DNA from: Bradyrhizobium sp. MOS002
GTDB taxonomy: Bacteria; Pseudomonadota; Alphaproteobacteria; Rhizobiales; Xanthobacteraceae
Reading direction: 5' to 3'
Assembly (NCBI RefSeq): GCF_003020115.1
Contig: NZ_PYFX01000003.1
Span: 62,001-126,000, forward strand
Length of the DNA: 64,000 nucleotides
Shown: in pieces, positions 7,978 to 16,974 of the stretch
Numbering within the stretch: position 1 is the first letter of the stretch
Layout: each line of letters begins with the position of its first letter
Made by a program: the position numbers and the translations under genes
Notes under the pieces: generated by a model
What the model was told of the DNA's origin: nothing
Databases searched by the model: none
The model's input: only the letters and a program-made list of their open reading frames with translations

Positions 7978-9027
7978 ATGAGATTAAACAAACCGGGAAG
8001 CTCCTTCATCTACGCGGCCGCGGTTGCTGCTCTCGCGCCTTGCGCTGATGTTTCGTATGCCGATCAGGGCGGTAGCTCATTCTGGTTTCCGGGCCAGTTT
8101 GCGAGTCTAGCCGCCGTGCAGCAGACGCCGGGCTGGGCGCTCAGCGTCATCGATTACCATTCCGGGGTCGCCGCCGCGGGGAGCGCTGCCGTGGCCAAGC
8201 AGATCCTCGCCAGCAGGATCCCAGCCAACGTCAACGTCAGTTTGAATCTGCGTCTGAGCGGGCGAACCGATCTAGTCGCCCTCGCGCCATCCTATACTTT
8301 CGCGGCGACAGTGCTTGGCGGTCAGTTGGTAGTGGGCATGTCCGGCCAATACGGCAGAGCCGCCGCCAGTATCGCAGGAACACTGACTGCGATAGCTGGA
8401 CCGATTGTGGTGACGCGCATCGGAACGCTCGAAGGCTCGCTTGTCTCATACGGCGACCTCGCGCCATTCGCGGAGGTGTTTTGGAACGATGGCGTCAACA
8501 ATTATATGGCTTACGTCACCGGCAATATTCCCGCCGGGGACTATGATCCGACGCGGATCCCCAATATCGGGCTCGGTCATGGCGCGATCGACATGGGAGG
8601 CGCCTATACCTATTTCGACCCGGCGGCGGGAAACGAAATATCAGGGGTCGCCGGCCTCACCTACAATTTCAAGAACCCAGACACCCAGTACCAGAGCGGC
8701 ATCAATCTCCACTTCGACTGGGGCGTATCGCACTACCTCACCAAGCAGCTTTTCGTCGGCCTTGCTGGCTACGCCTATCAGCAAATCACCGACGACTCAG
8801 GGCAGAACCCGATCCTCGGTGGCTTCAGATCACGCGTGTTCGGTCTCGGTCCGCAAATCGGATACAGCTTCCCGGTCGGAGATATGCAGGGCTCCGTGGG
8901 TCTCAGGGGATACGGCGAATTTGGTGCAGCCAACCGTCCGTCGGGATGGAACACCTGGCTGACGTTCACTATTTCCCCGTCCGCGCCTGCCGCCGTAGCA
9001 CCCAGGAAGCATTTGGTTGTGAAATAA
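7978..9027 (+). CDS. Outer-membrane transporter of the phenol-degradation MetA-like family
   Basis: A 349-residue protein with a signal peptide (to about residue 28, SYADQ) and a repetitive beta-strand pattern typical of the SphA/MetA-like outer-membrane family found in aromatic and solvent metabolism loci. Recognisable features are the N-terminal GGSSFWFPGQFASLAA, the middle PAGDYDP and NIGLGHGAIDMGGAYTY elements, and GLTYNFKNPDTQYQSG. Such proteins are thought to be channels or biofilm-associated barrels; the substrate is unknown. AGAGG supports the ATG. It stands alone, with no catabolic genes adjacent. Confidence 0.75.
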   Translation: MRLNKPGSSFIYAAAVAALAPCADVSYADQGGSSFWFPGQFASLAAVQQTPGWALSVIDYHSGVAAAGSAAVAKQILASRIPANVNVSLNLRLSGRTDLVALAPSYTFAATVLGGQLVVGMSGQYGRAAASIAGTLTAIAGPIVVTRIGTLEGSLVSYGDLAPFAEVFWNDGVNNYMAYVTGNIPAGDYDPTRIPNIGLGHGAIDMGGAYTYFDPAAGNEISGVAGLTYNFKNPDTQYQSGINLHFDWGVSHYLTKQLFVGLAGYAYQQITDDSGQNPILGGFRSRVFGLGPQIGYSFPVGDMQGSVGLRGYGEFGAANRPSGWNTWLTFTISPSAPAAVAPRKHLVVK

Positions 9028-9199
9028 ACCTCTTCCGAACTGGAAGGTCCGCTGCGGTCGGCCGACGTCTCAAATGAGTCAACTGCGAAGACCTCCAACC
9101 TCGCATGAATGCGCCGCTACTTGGCTGACGGCCATTAGCAGGAGCCAAACTAATGCAGGGCGCGCTCTGTTGCTCGCAAGCGGCGGGAGACTGGTCCAG

Positions 9200-9733
9200 C
9201 TAAATAGCTCTATTTTGAATGGCCGTTGGTAGAGTGCGAGATTTGTTTTTCTTGCAATATGCGACGACCGCACTGGAGTTCCTCTGCAGGCGCTCGTAGT
9301 CCAAAACACTGTTGCTTGCTGCCGCGTTGTAGTAGCCGCTCATGAAGTATCTTACAAAATCTTGATCCGCCGGACCGTAGGCCAACCATGTTCCACAGGT
9401 GATCTTGTTAAAATCCAGCGTAGCGGCAGGCACTGCGGTCACGCCTATCGATTTTTCCAGCCCTGCCATCACACTGGCATTCGGGTTGGATTGGCACCAC
9501 CCTCTTACGCTAATGACATTTGCCCGATGCAGATCAAAATCTACAAATGTCCTCCGACTTTCATAACTAAACCAGCCGGTCATCCAAGCCGAAAATTTGC
9601 TCGACGGTGCAGCCGGCATGGCGAGATATTCGCTACAGGTGATGCTGCGAATATCCGCGGTCGTGGCAAGCGCCTCACTGGCGAACGTTGGGACAATTAG
9701 GACGAATGTAAGAATACTGAACCTGCACCTCAT
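9200..9733 (-). CDS. Duplicated HdeA/HdeB-like periplasmic protein
   Basis: A 177-residue exported protein (signal peptide to about ALA-24) made of two similar halves. Each has ITC at the start of a helix and a second Cys 47 residues later (C33/C80 and C113/C160), plus SEYLAM.../GTWLAY... and MTGWFSY/MSGYYNA correspondences. This matches two tandem HdeA-type acid-stress chaperone domains, each with its own disulfide. HdeA binds unfolding periplasmic proteins at low pH; whether the tandem form does so is inferred. GGGAGG directly upstream supports the ATG at 9733, and a perfect FixK-like palindrome lies about 117 bp upstream. Confidence 0.7.
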   Translation of the reverse strand: MRCRFSILTFVLIVPTFASEALATTADIRSITCSEYLAMPAAPSSKFSAWMTGWFSYESRRTFVDFDLHRANVISVRGWCQSNPNASVMAGLEKSIGVTAVPAATLDFNKITCGTWLAYGPADQDFVRYFMSGYYNAAASNSVLDYERLQRNSSAVVAYCKKNKSRTLPTAIQNRAI

Positions 9734-9843
9734 TGTGATGACCTCCCGTAACGAGTGACCGACGGACTAGTCGCGATTTGCTGTCACAGAACCTGCATCC
9801 CGTGACTCCCAGAAGTAAACACCCTCGGTGGCAAGTGCCCTAT

Positions 9844-9857
9844 TTGATCTAGATCAA
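9844..9857. promoter_or_regulatory. Perfect FixK/FNR palindrome upstream of HdeA-like gene
   Basis: TTGATCTAGATCAA is a perfect 14-bp palindrome and the best FixK/FNR-class site in the window. It faces the leftward HdeA-like gene starting at 9733; no rightward gene follows within 2 kb. Confidence 0.65.
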
Positions 9858-10195
9858 CCTATCAGGTAGGAGGGGTGCAGCCCGCTGCGCTGGAGGCCCC
9901 GATAACTGCAAATCGTCCCATCATTGTCGAACCGATCAGGTCGATCCTGGCAAATTTATTCGGCTCATCCCGTCATAGCAGACGTTCTGAATCGCAAACG
10001 GCAGGTCCAAAGGCCCATAAGCGGAAGTGCGCTGGGCGGCACTGATCATCCGACAGGCGTCAGTACGGCAGGTGCGCATCGACATAATAGTCGCGATCGA
10101 AATACATGCCGCGCTGCAGGTCACTATCATTATGTGCCCGACGGGTCGTGACCCGATACTGCTTCCGCGAAATGAGCGGACTCGGGGACGCGATT
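9858..10195. other. Intergenic stretch, weak coding traces only
   Basis: About 340 bp after the GH5 gene on its strand. A 64-codon minus-strand frame (9936-10130, beginning MIVTCSAACISIA) and a different overlapping minus-strand frame containing YFDRDYYVDA both look partly protein-like, which could mean a small frameshifted gene. Neither has a ribosome binding site. I do not call a gene. Confidence 0.3.
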
Positions 10196-11221
10196 TCAAC
10201 GCGTCGGCGGCATCAGCGCACGCAGGATACCCGGCTTCCAGGCCTGACGCGCACTGTCGAACGCCGCGAAGTCGTGATCGAACTGCCAATAGGCCCAAGA
10301 CCAGCCGAGCCTGTCGGCGCTTCTCGCCACGAATGACAAATATCTCTGCCGGCTGTCGGATGGTGCACGCTCGTAAACTCCGAACTCGCCGACATAAACC
10401 TGGCGCTGCTCTTTCTCCGCCCAGAGGCTCATCTTCCGGAAGTCGGCGTCAGCCTTCGCCTCATCCTCCGGGCTGCCCCAGTCCAGGGGCCCGATCCGCG
10501 AAAACGTCGGAGACCACGGCGCGCCCTGATGGGTGAACCGTATCGGCGCGTAATAATGAAACGTGACGATGAGATGCCTGTCCTCGGCCGGCAGAACCAG
10601 CTCGTCGACAGGGATCTCATCGGTATTGAGAACGGCGGCGATGACCGGCCGTTCGGGATTGGTGCGGCGGATGATGCCGAGACATTCATTGAGGAGCGCA
10701 TTCCAGCCGGCGGACGTCATTGCTCCGCCAGGCTCGTTCAACACCTCGAAGACGAGCGCCGGATATTTGCCGGCATAGCGCTCGGCGAGCTGCCGCCAGA
10801 ATGCCTTGAGCTTCTCGGCGCATTCGGAAACGTCGCGTTGGCAGAGGTGGGTATCGTGCTCGTCGACGATGGGAACTAGCTTCCTCGCGAGAACCTCCTC
10901 GATGACGGCGTCAAGCCGTCTCAGGACGATCTCGTCCATGACATTCCCCGGGCCCATGAACTTGAAGCCGAAGAAATTGATCCTGACATGCGCGAAACCG
11001 GCCTTCTTGATCGCGGTCAAATTGTCCAAGCGAAATGGCGCGTTTTGGCCGCCTTCCCAGATTCCATCGTAGCCGAGAATGTTGATACCGCGGCCCAGTT
11101 TTGGCGTGTCACGGGAGGCGGCCTGCTCGGCCCCATGGGCGTGGGAGACCAGCAATGCAAGGAAGAACGCCGCGGCCGCAAGATTGAAGCTTCTCGGCCA
11201 ACGCGCGCGCATGGCGGTCAT
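10196..11221 (-). CDS. Secreted GH5 family glycoside hydrolase
   Basis: A 341-residue (beta/alpha)8 endoglycanase of the GH5/cellulase superfamily. After a signal peptide (to about A31) the GH5 signatures appear in order: GFAHVRINFF, the acid/base Glu in VLNEP (E163), HYY around 222-224, and the nucleophile Glu in VYVGEFGVY (E279), with WSWAYWQFD near the C-terminus. It probably trims or processes a beta-linked polysaccharide in the periplasm. Its ATG overlaps the stop of the upstream polymerase/ligase gene (ATGA), so the two are translated together; this ties the glycanase to the polymer made by this locus. The exact linkage is unknown. Confidence 0.85.
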   Translation of the reverse strand: MTAMRARWPRSFNLAAAAFFLALLVSHAHGAEQAASRDTPKLGRGINILGYDGIWEGGQNAPFRLDNLTAIKKAGFAHVRINFFGFKFMGPGNVMDEIVLRRLDAVIEEVLARKLVPIVDEHDTHLCQRDVSECAEKLKAFWRQLAERYAGKYPALVFEVLNEPGGAMTSAGWNALLNECLGIIRRTNPERPVIAAVLNTDEIPVDELVLPAEDRHLIVTFHYYAPIRFTHQGAPWSPTFSRIGPLDWGSPEDEAKADADFRKMSLWAEKEQRQVYVGEFGVYERAPSDSRQRYLSFVARSADRLGWSWAYWQFDHDFAAFDSARQAWKPGILRALMPPTR

Positions 11222-12528
11222 ACTGCTTCCATTCCTAAAGTCTGGAATTCGGTCGGTCGCACCGGCCTACATGCCGCAAAGAAAAAACCCACCAGGAGCA
11301 CCGATGTGAACATCGTCGAACGAAGGAACGTCGTCTCCGTAAAATTGGTCTGAAAGCTGAGGACGACGAATCCGATGATGAGAGCACAACGCGACCGGTC
11401 GATCGTGCGAGCGGAAATCAGATGGAGAATCTTGTGCGAGAACAGGAGGACGCTCGCGGCAAAGAGCGTGTACCCCAGAAATCCGGTTTCCATCAAGATC
11501 GCGATGTAGCCGCTATGATAATTGTCGAGCACCCAGCCGTGGTTCTGTTCGAAATAATCGTAGATAGACGGGATCGTCCAGAAGCCGTTGATGCCGAAGC
11601 CGAGCAGCGGCGCATCGTTGAAATGGCTTATTGCGTAGTGCCAGATGAAGGTCCGTTCGGTGAAATCGATACTCGCATCGCCGATATGGATGGCGTCGTA
11701 TCCCGTCGCGTAGAAATACAGGATCAGAAGTCCGGCCAGGACGCACATGATGAACGGCAGGAGCGCATAGAGCCTCATGCAGCCGACCGACCACATCGAA
11801 GTCACGAGCATGGCGCAGGCGGCCAGAGCGACAGCGCCGGCGCCGCGCGATTCCGACGCGAAGACACAGGTTGACGCCAGCAGGAACACGGCGAGGAAGG
11901 CCAGCCACCCCTGCCCCGTCATCTTTCGATAGCTGGCCAAGAACATCAGATACGCGCCGACGAAGCCGAGCGTTTGCTTCGATTCGTAGACGCCCTGCCA
12001 TTGACCGTTGTGCATCCAGCTGTGGTCGATCCCGATGTCGGGCACGGCTACCGCACAGACAGCCGACGCGGCGACCAATATGAGAAGCCCAAGGGCCGTG
12101 GCTCTCACGATTTCGTCCAGGTCGACGCGCGTGACGAGGCAGAATGCGCCGAACGTCGTCATCGCAAGCGCCGCGCTCTTCATGATCGCTGCGACGCTCA
12201 GGCTGGACCAGAACACTGAGACAATTGCGAAGGCGTAGAATGCGACCAGCGCCACCAGATCGGGGTTGACCTGCAACCGCAGGCGCGGCTGCACGAATGC
12301 GCTTGCGTAGATCAGGACAGCCCACATCAGAAGGGCTATGGCCTGTTGCAGAAAGCTCAGCTCCGCCGGCAGTAGCGCGGCGTTGAAGATGCCCATCGAT
12401 GCGACCACGTTGATGGTGATCGAACAGCTGATCGCGACCCTGGCAATCCTCTCGACGCCAATGCTGCGCGTTTTCCAGATCGCGCTCCCGGGTGCTCCGG
12501 AATCCACCTCGGTCTGCAGACTGGCCAT
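11218..12528 (-). CDS. O-antigen ligase / Wzy polymerase-like membrane protein
   Basis: A 436-residue inner-membrane protein with about 11-12 hydrophobic segments and a large periplasmic loop containing HNGQWQGVYESKQTLGF, close to the conserved loop of the WaaL/Wzy superfamily (PF04932-like). It would polymerise or ligate lipid-linked oligosaccharide units at the periplasmic face. I start it at ATG 12528, preceded by AAGGAAGG; the frame is open 59 codons further up, but that part is Arg-rich and not protein-like. It is coupled to the GH5 glycanase downstream. Polymerase versus ligase cannot be decided from sequence; the surrounding flippase and chain-length genes favour a polymerase. Confidence 0.8.
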   Translation of the reverse strand: MASLQTEVDSGAPGSAIWKTRSIGVERIARVAISCSITINVVASMGIFNAALLPAELSFLQQAIALLMWAVLIYASAFVQPRLRLQVNPDLVALVAFYAFAIVSVFWSSLSVAAIMKSAALAMTTFGAFCLVTRVDLDEIVRATALGLLILVAASAVCAVAVPDIGIDHSWMHNGQWQGVYESKQTLGFVGAYLMFLASYRKMTGQGWLAFLAVFLLASTCVFASESRGAGAVALAACAMLVTSMWSVGCMRLYALLPFIMCVLAGLLILYFYATGYDAIHIGDASIDFTERTFIWHYAISHFNDAPLLGFGINGFWTIPSIYDYFEQNHGWVLDNYHSGYIAILMETGFLGYTLFAASVLLFSHKILHLISARTIDRSRCALIIGFVVLSFQTNFTETTFLRSTMFTSVLLVGFFFAACRPVRPTEFQTLGMEAV

Positions 12529-12752
12529 GAGATGACCTTCCTTAAGCGCGGTTAATAATTCGCTAGCGCGGGTCGATCTCCACGCCGCCAGGCGGCGCCG
12601 TTGCGAAATTAACGGTTTGGTAACGATATGAGCCTTGCGCGAGGCATTAATGAAAACGGCACGCCGCCGGTGTCTCGCCCGTAACGACCCTGCTATAAAG
12701 CGCATGTCCGGCTCGATCGATCGTCCCGAGCTATCCGGTTTCCCTGGTTATC

Positions 12753-13889
12753 ATGAACAGACCTAGCAACACGTTCGACATCGCCATCGAGCAGGGATTC
12801 GACTTCCTGTCGCCTGATTACGCGGCGCTGTTTGATAACTCGGCCGCCACCGCGTTCCAGCATCCGCTCTGGCTGGACACCCTCTACACCAGGCTCGCGT
12901 CTCATGCAGGCGCAACTCCTCTGGTTGTCGTGGTCCGCCACCGCGCGACGGGCGCCCTTGCGATGGTGCTGCCCTTGCTGCGGATCCGGCGCGGCCCGAT
13001 ACGGACCGTCGAATTCGCCGACCTCCGCGTCTCCGACTATCTGGCGCCGGTGTGCAGCCCGCAGGTATTTTCCGAGCTGCTCAAGGACGAGAGTGCCTGC
13101 GCAGAAATCCGGTGTCTCATTCGCCCGTTCGATCTGCTCCGAATGACCAAGCTGCCGGACGGACGGCTTCCGATCGAGAACCTGCTGGCGACGCCCCGCC
13201 GCGTCGCGATGGACTCCAATGCCTATGCGACCGTTCTTGTCGCGCCGTTCGAGCAATGGCGCGCCAGTGCGATGGACCGTTCCTACCAGAAGGAGCTCGC
13301 AAAAAAATCCCGCCAGCTCCAGAAGAAGGGGGACTTAAGTTTTTCATGCTGCAGCGACAGCGCCTCCGTCCTCGACGCGCTGGATGTGATGCGGAAATTT
13401 CGCGGTCCGCGCTTTCAGGCGCAAGGCGACGGAGATCTGCTCCAGCGTCCCGAATATTACGGCTTCTATTCCGAAATGGCGCACCGCGGCCTCGGCTCCT
13501 TTGTCCGGCTCTACGCCATGAAGATGGATGGCGAGGTGATCGCCGCCGTGCTCGGGCTCTGCCATCAGGGCAACTTCCTCGTCATCATGAGCGCCTTCGA
13601 CATTGCCGGATACAAGAGCCAGTCCCTGGGCGCGCTGATGTTCGAGCAGGTGGCGAAGGACTGCATCGAGCGTGGGGATCGGATGCTCGATTTCACCATC
13701 GGTGACGAGCCCTACAAGAAATTGTTCGGCGCGCAGCCTTCGCCGATGTGGGCGGTCACGCAGGCCGGCAGCACCACGGGCGCCATTTCCTTGTTCGCTC
13801 TGAAACAGGCTCCCTGGCTCAAACTGGCCGCCAAGCGAATGTCAGAGTTCAGGCTCCTGCCGACCCGCACCTCGACGCCCACGCGCTGA
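12753..13889 (+). CDS. CelD/BcsL-type GNAT acyltransferase
   Basis: A 378-residue protein of the FemAB/GNAT-like family called CelD in cellulose and EPS loci. The N-terminal lobe has AFQHPLWLDTLY and LAMVLPLLR; the C-terminal lobe has the acetyl-CoA-binding core and the diagnostic LDFTIGDEPYKKLFG near residue 320. It likely transfers an acyl or aminoacyl group to a sugar or carrier-linked saccharide. It is divergent from the polymerase gene, with about 220 bp between. The family call is strong; the acceptor is unknown. Confidence 0.75.
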   Translation: MNRPSNTFDIAIEQGFDFLSPDYAALFDNSAATAFQHPLWLDTLYTRLASHAGATPLVVVVRHRATGALAMVLPLLRIRRGPIRTVEFADLRVSDYLAPVCSPQVFSELLKDESACAEIRCLIRPFDLLRMTKLPDGRLPIENLLATPRRVAMDSNAYATVLVAPFEQWRASAMDRSYQKELAKKSRQLQKKGDLSFSCCSDSASVLDALDVMRKFRGPRFQAQGDGDLLQRPEYYGFYSEMAHRGLGSFVRLYAMKMDGEVIAAVLGLCHQGNFLVIMSAFDIAGYKSQSLGALMFEQVAKDCIERGDRMLDFTIGDEPYKKLFGAQPSPMWAVTQAGSTTGAISLFALKQAPWLKLAAKRMSEFRLLPTRTSTPTR

Positions 13890-13918
13890 CCAGCGCGAGG
13901 ACCCGACGGGCGCGGCTC

Positions 13919-15142
13919 TCAGGCGCGTAGCGCGCTTCGAACATGCGCGAGCCAGCCCGGCCGCATCTGATCGACCCGGTGGGTGATACTGCGTCGCAGG
14001 AAGTGCAGCCGCCGCCGCACGTCCCAGCCGATATCACTGCGGGACGTCAGGGCCTGCCGGAAGCGCGCCATCTTCAGTGACTGCTGGTCCGCCGCGATCT
14101 TGTCGGGATCGGAATAGAATTCCGAAATCTTCTCCTGGCTCATGCCCTCGGTCATGAGCCAACGCGGCGCATATTCGGTGCAGAGGCGCTCGACGTCGAC
14201 CAGCAGGCGGGCGACGCCGGTGCCGGCGGCGGGGCAATTGGTCTGGAAGGCATCGCCGATGAGCACGACGCCGGGCTGGAGATGTCCTTCCACGACGGAC
14301 AGGTCCATCACCCAATTCTGCACCCGGTCGGTCACGCGGAAATCGCCAAGGTAAGGCCGCAATCCCGGCAGCAGGCGCAGAACCGTCGCTTCCGGTTCGC
14401 GGCGCAACTCGCGCATGATCGGATCGGTCGGGTCGCGGAACATGAAGAGGTTTGCCCGCATGCCGGCACGCACGGGAAACAGGCTGAGATAATCGATGCC
14501 GTCCGCCGTGCGCTCGCCGTAACAGGTCAGCGCTTCGAAATCGAACGGCGCATCGTCCCGGCGGGCGATCGTGAAGCCGAACGAAACCGAATGGCGCTCG
14601 GCCAGCACACGCCGCCTGATGCCGAGCTTGTAGCCGAGAACGCCCGCCATGCCCGTGGCCAGCACGACGAGGCGCGCAGTTATACGCCGTCCGGATGCGA
14701 GCTCGATATGCTGGACATCGTCGCTACAGTTGACGGCAGTAACCTCGTCGACGATCAGGCTGGACGGATCAGGCAGTTGGCTGCGCGCCATGGCGACGAG
14801 ATCGGCATAGGCTAATCCGTAAGCCCGGCCGACGCTGACATCGACCACCTTGCCTTCCCTGATATTGAGCACCTGATCGTATCGGCAGGCCACATTGTCG
14901 AGCGCGTCAAGGAAGCCCAGCTTGTGCAACATCTCCAGCTGATGGCCACCGATTTTCTCGACCCGGAACTCGTCCGGATAGACCGCGCGCTTGTCGACGA
15001 GAGCGACCCGATGCCCTGCCCGCGCGAGCACGGCCGCCGCGAGCGAACCCGCGAGGCCGCCGCCAACGATCGCGATGTCGGCGACGATCGTCGAAGGGCC
15101 TGCTGCGGCAATCGGCTCGGGCACGTTGCTATCCGCCGTCAT
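13919..15142 (-). CDS. FAD-dependent oxidoreductase (UbiH/halogenase-like)
   Basis: A protein of about 407 residues in the flavin monooxygenase/tryptophan-halogenase/geranylgeranyl-reductase-like superfamily. It opens with the FAD dinucleotide motif AIVGGGLAGSLAAAVLARAGH and VDKRA, and contains the second FAD motif VVLIGDAFQTNCPAAGTG. The substrate region (LTCYGERTADGIDYL, LFMFRDPTD) is typical of the superfamily but not diagnostic; no halogenase-specific WxWxIP is visible. The ATG at 15142, preceded by GGGAG, is preferred over an upstream ATG at 15223. It lies between EPS genes, so it may oxidise a sugar or lipid substituent of the polymer, but it could be unrelated. Confidence 0.7.
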   Translation of the reverse strand: MTADSNVPEPIAAAGPSTIVADIAIVGGGLAGSLAAAVLARAGHRVALVDKRAVYPDEFRVEKIGGHQLEMLHKLGFLDALDNVACRYDQVLNIREGKVVDVSVGRAYGLAYADLVAMARSQLPDPSSLIVDEVTAVNCSDDVQHIELASGRRITARLVVLATGMAGVLGYKLGIRRRVLAERHSVSFGFTIARRDDAPFDFEALTCYGERTADGIDYLSLFPVRAGMRANLFMFRDPTDPIMRELRREPEATVLRLLPGLRPYLGDFRVTDRVQNWVMDLSVVEGHLQPGVVLIGDAFQTNCPAAGTGVARLLVDVERLCTEYAPRWLMTEGMSQEKISEFYSDPDKIAADQQSLKMARFRQALTSRSDIGWDVRRRLHFLRRSITHRVDQMRPGWLAHVRSALRA

Positions 15143-15573
15143 GGTCCAGGCTCCCACGGTCAACGATGGTTGCCCGTGCAATTCTCTCGCCTGATGTCGC
15201 ATCGCAGGACCAAACGCGATCATTTCTCGATATCTCGGTTAATGCAGCGGAGACCTGCCCGGCCCGATGAGATTCGGCACGCGCCTTGCTCGGGAAGGCC
15301 ATTCCCGGCGAGCCGGTCCGCATTCGAGCGGCTCATCTCGCCTCATCGGCCGTCGATGCGGCGCTGTGCTGCCACGCGATCGGGCGGACTTTGCTCGATC
15401 TGGGACAAATGGGGTCAGCGATGTTCCATAGTGAAGCAACAGGCATGGCCGCGACGTCGCCGCGGCCGGCAGGATCATGGAGGCCGCCATTAACACTCGC
15501 GGTTTTTCGGCATGCTAGGCTGTCGCAAGTATCGGAATATGTCTCTTCAGGGGAGGTCGCCCCTTAAATCTCC
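15143..15573. other. Divergent intergenic region, no supported gene
   Basis: About 430 bp between the leftward FAD oxidoreductase and the rightward flippase; its left 81 bases may be coding if the upstream oxidoreductase start is used. A perfect 7-bp stem (GGCCGCG/CGCGGCC, 15447-15467) and an AGGGG/CCCCT hairpin just before the flippase start are visible; the latter could influence flippase translation. No ORF with coding features is seen. Confidence 0.45.
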
Positions 15574-16920
15574 ATGATCGAATCCATCATCCAGTTCATG
15601 CGGCGCGACGTGACGCGCGGTGTTGCCGGAACCATCCTCCTCAAGGTTGGTAGCGGCGCGCTTGCGTTCGCGTTGTTCTCGCTTGCCGCACGAACGATGT
15701 CGCCCGATGGGTTCGGCATCTTTGCGACCTGGCTTTCGGTGGCCCAGATGGCGGCGGTCGTCGGTCTGGTGGGACAGGAATCGCTGCTGGTGCGATTTCT
15801 GAACGAGTATCGGGTGGGAAATCAGCCTGATCTCACCAAAGGCGTGCTGCTATCCAGCCTCAAGATTTCCTCCGTCGCTATGCTGATTGCGATCGGCGCA
15901 ATCGCGATCGGCGCGAACATCAAGGGCGCCTCGTGGCTGCTGGTTCTCGCGGTGTCGGCCTACACGGCCGTGAATGCGGGACTGATGCTCGGCAGCCAGA
16001 TCGCACGCTCGCTGGTCAGCATTCTCATGGGAGAGGGAAACCGGGAGTTCTTCTGGCGCGTCAGCGTCGTGCTGTTTCTGCTCGCGATCATGTTCGGCCA
16101 TCGCCAGCTCGATCCCGCCGAATTGATCGCCGTGATGACGATTGCAATGTCGGTCGGACTGATCGCACAGATCATCGCGATTGCGCGCACCCTGCCGGAT
16201 TTCCGCGGCACGGCGGTGGGATCCGAGACGTCGCGCTGGAGATCGAGTGCGCTCCATTTCTGGATCGCCTCCATCCTCGAAGCAGCGAACCAGTATTTCG
16301 ACGTCATTCTGGTCTACTGGATGCTGGACCCGACAACCGCCGGAATTTACTTTGCCGCTTCGCGCCTGGCCAACATCTTCGCCATGCTGTCGGCCGCACT
16401 GTACAGTTTTGGCGCACGTCGGCTCCCCTCGCTGTACTTCAGCAAGAACCATCAGGAATTCGAGCGAACGTTGCGGCTCATGGCGGAAGTGACCGCGGTG
16501 TGCGTGGTCAGCGGACTTTTCCTGATCTGGGTTGGCGGTCCCCATCTGCTCAACCTGTTCGGGCCGCATTTCGCTGCGCAGCACTGGGTCCTGATCGTGC
16601 TCGCGATCGGGACGGCGTTCCAGGCGGCGGGCGGTCCGTCTGCGGCGATCCTGCAGCTGACCGGCTATGAGCGCGAATATGTCCCCGTGATTGCCGGGAA
16701 CGTCGCGCTGCGGCTGGTCGGATTTCTCGTCCTCATTCCCTGGCTCGGCGTTCTTGGCGCAGCGATCTCGGCCACTGTGTCGCTGGCGCTCGCGACCATC
16801 GCCCTCAACATCCTCTGTCGCCGGCGAACCGGGGTCGATCCTTCTGTTTTGGGGCTTCTGCGCTTCTCGGCATCGAAGCCTAGCGCCTACGCGGTCCGTG
16901 GCGCGGACTCTGCCGAATAG
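15574..16920 (+). CDS. Polysaccharide flippase (Wzx-like, MOP superfamily)
   Basis: A 448-residue inner-membrane protein with about 12-14 membrane segments. It has the N-terminal pattern of the oligosaccharide flippase family (GSGALAFALFSLAARTMSPDGFGIFATW) and the paired RL...FAMLSAALYSFGARRLPSLYF region. It would flip lipid-linked repeat units across the inner membrane for the polymerase encoded at 11218. No strong Shine-Dalgarno precedes the ATG; a hairpin close upstream may matter. Family call is strong. Confidence 0.8.
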   Translation: MIESIIQFMRRDVTRGVAGTILLKVGSGALAFALFSLAARTMSPDGFGIFATWLSVAQMAAVVGLVGQESLLVRFLNEYRVGNQPDLTKGVLLSSLKISSVAMLIAIGAIAIGANIKGASWLLVLAVSAYTAVNAGLMLGSQIARSLVSILMGEGNREFFWRVSVVLFLLAIMFGHRQLDPAELIAVMTIAMSVGLIAQIIAIARTLPDFRGTAVGSETSRWRSSALHFWIASILEAANQYFDVILVYWMLDPTTAGIYFAASRLANIFAMLSAALYSFGARRLPSLYFSKNHQEFERTLRLMAEVTAVCVVSGLFLIWVGGPHLLNLFGPHFAAQHWVLIVLAIGTAFQAAGGPSAAILQLTGYEREYVPVIAGNVALRLVGFLVLIPWLGVLGAAISATVSLALATIALNILCRRRTGVDPSVLGLLRFSASKPSAYAVRGADSAE

Positions 16921-16974
16921 ACCTCTGGTCAACCGAGGCAATGGCACGGCTGGGCTTTCCGTTGCCGGATAGCG

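Noticed and set aside
7734..8009. 91-codon minus-strand frame upstream of the MetA-like transporter
   Set aside because: It overlaps the start of a well-supported gene, has no ribosome binding site and no recognisable fold.
9936..10130. 64-codon Cys-rich minus-strand frame after the GH5 gene
   Set aside because: No ribosome binding site; a second overlapping frame is equally protein-like, so no gene can be chosen.
15850..16947. 365-codon minus-strand frame opposite the flippase
   Set aside because: Charged, low-complexity-like composition; the plus strand encodes a clear multi-span flippase.
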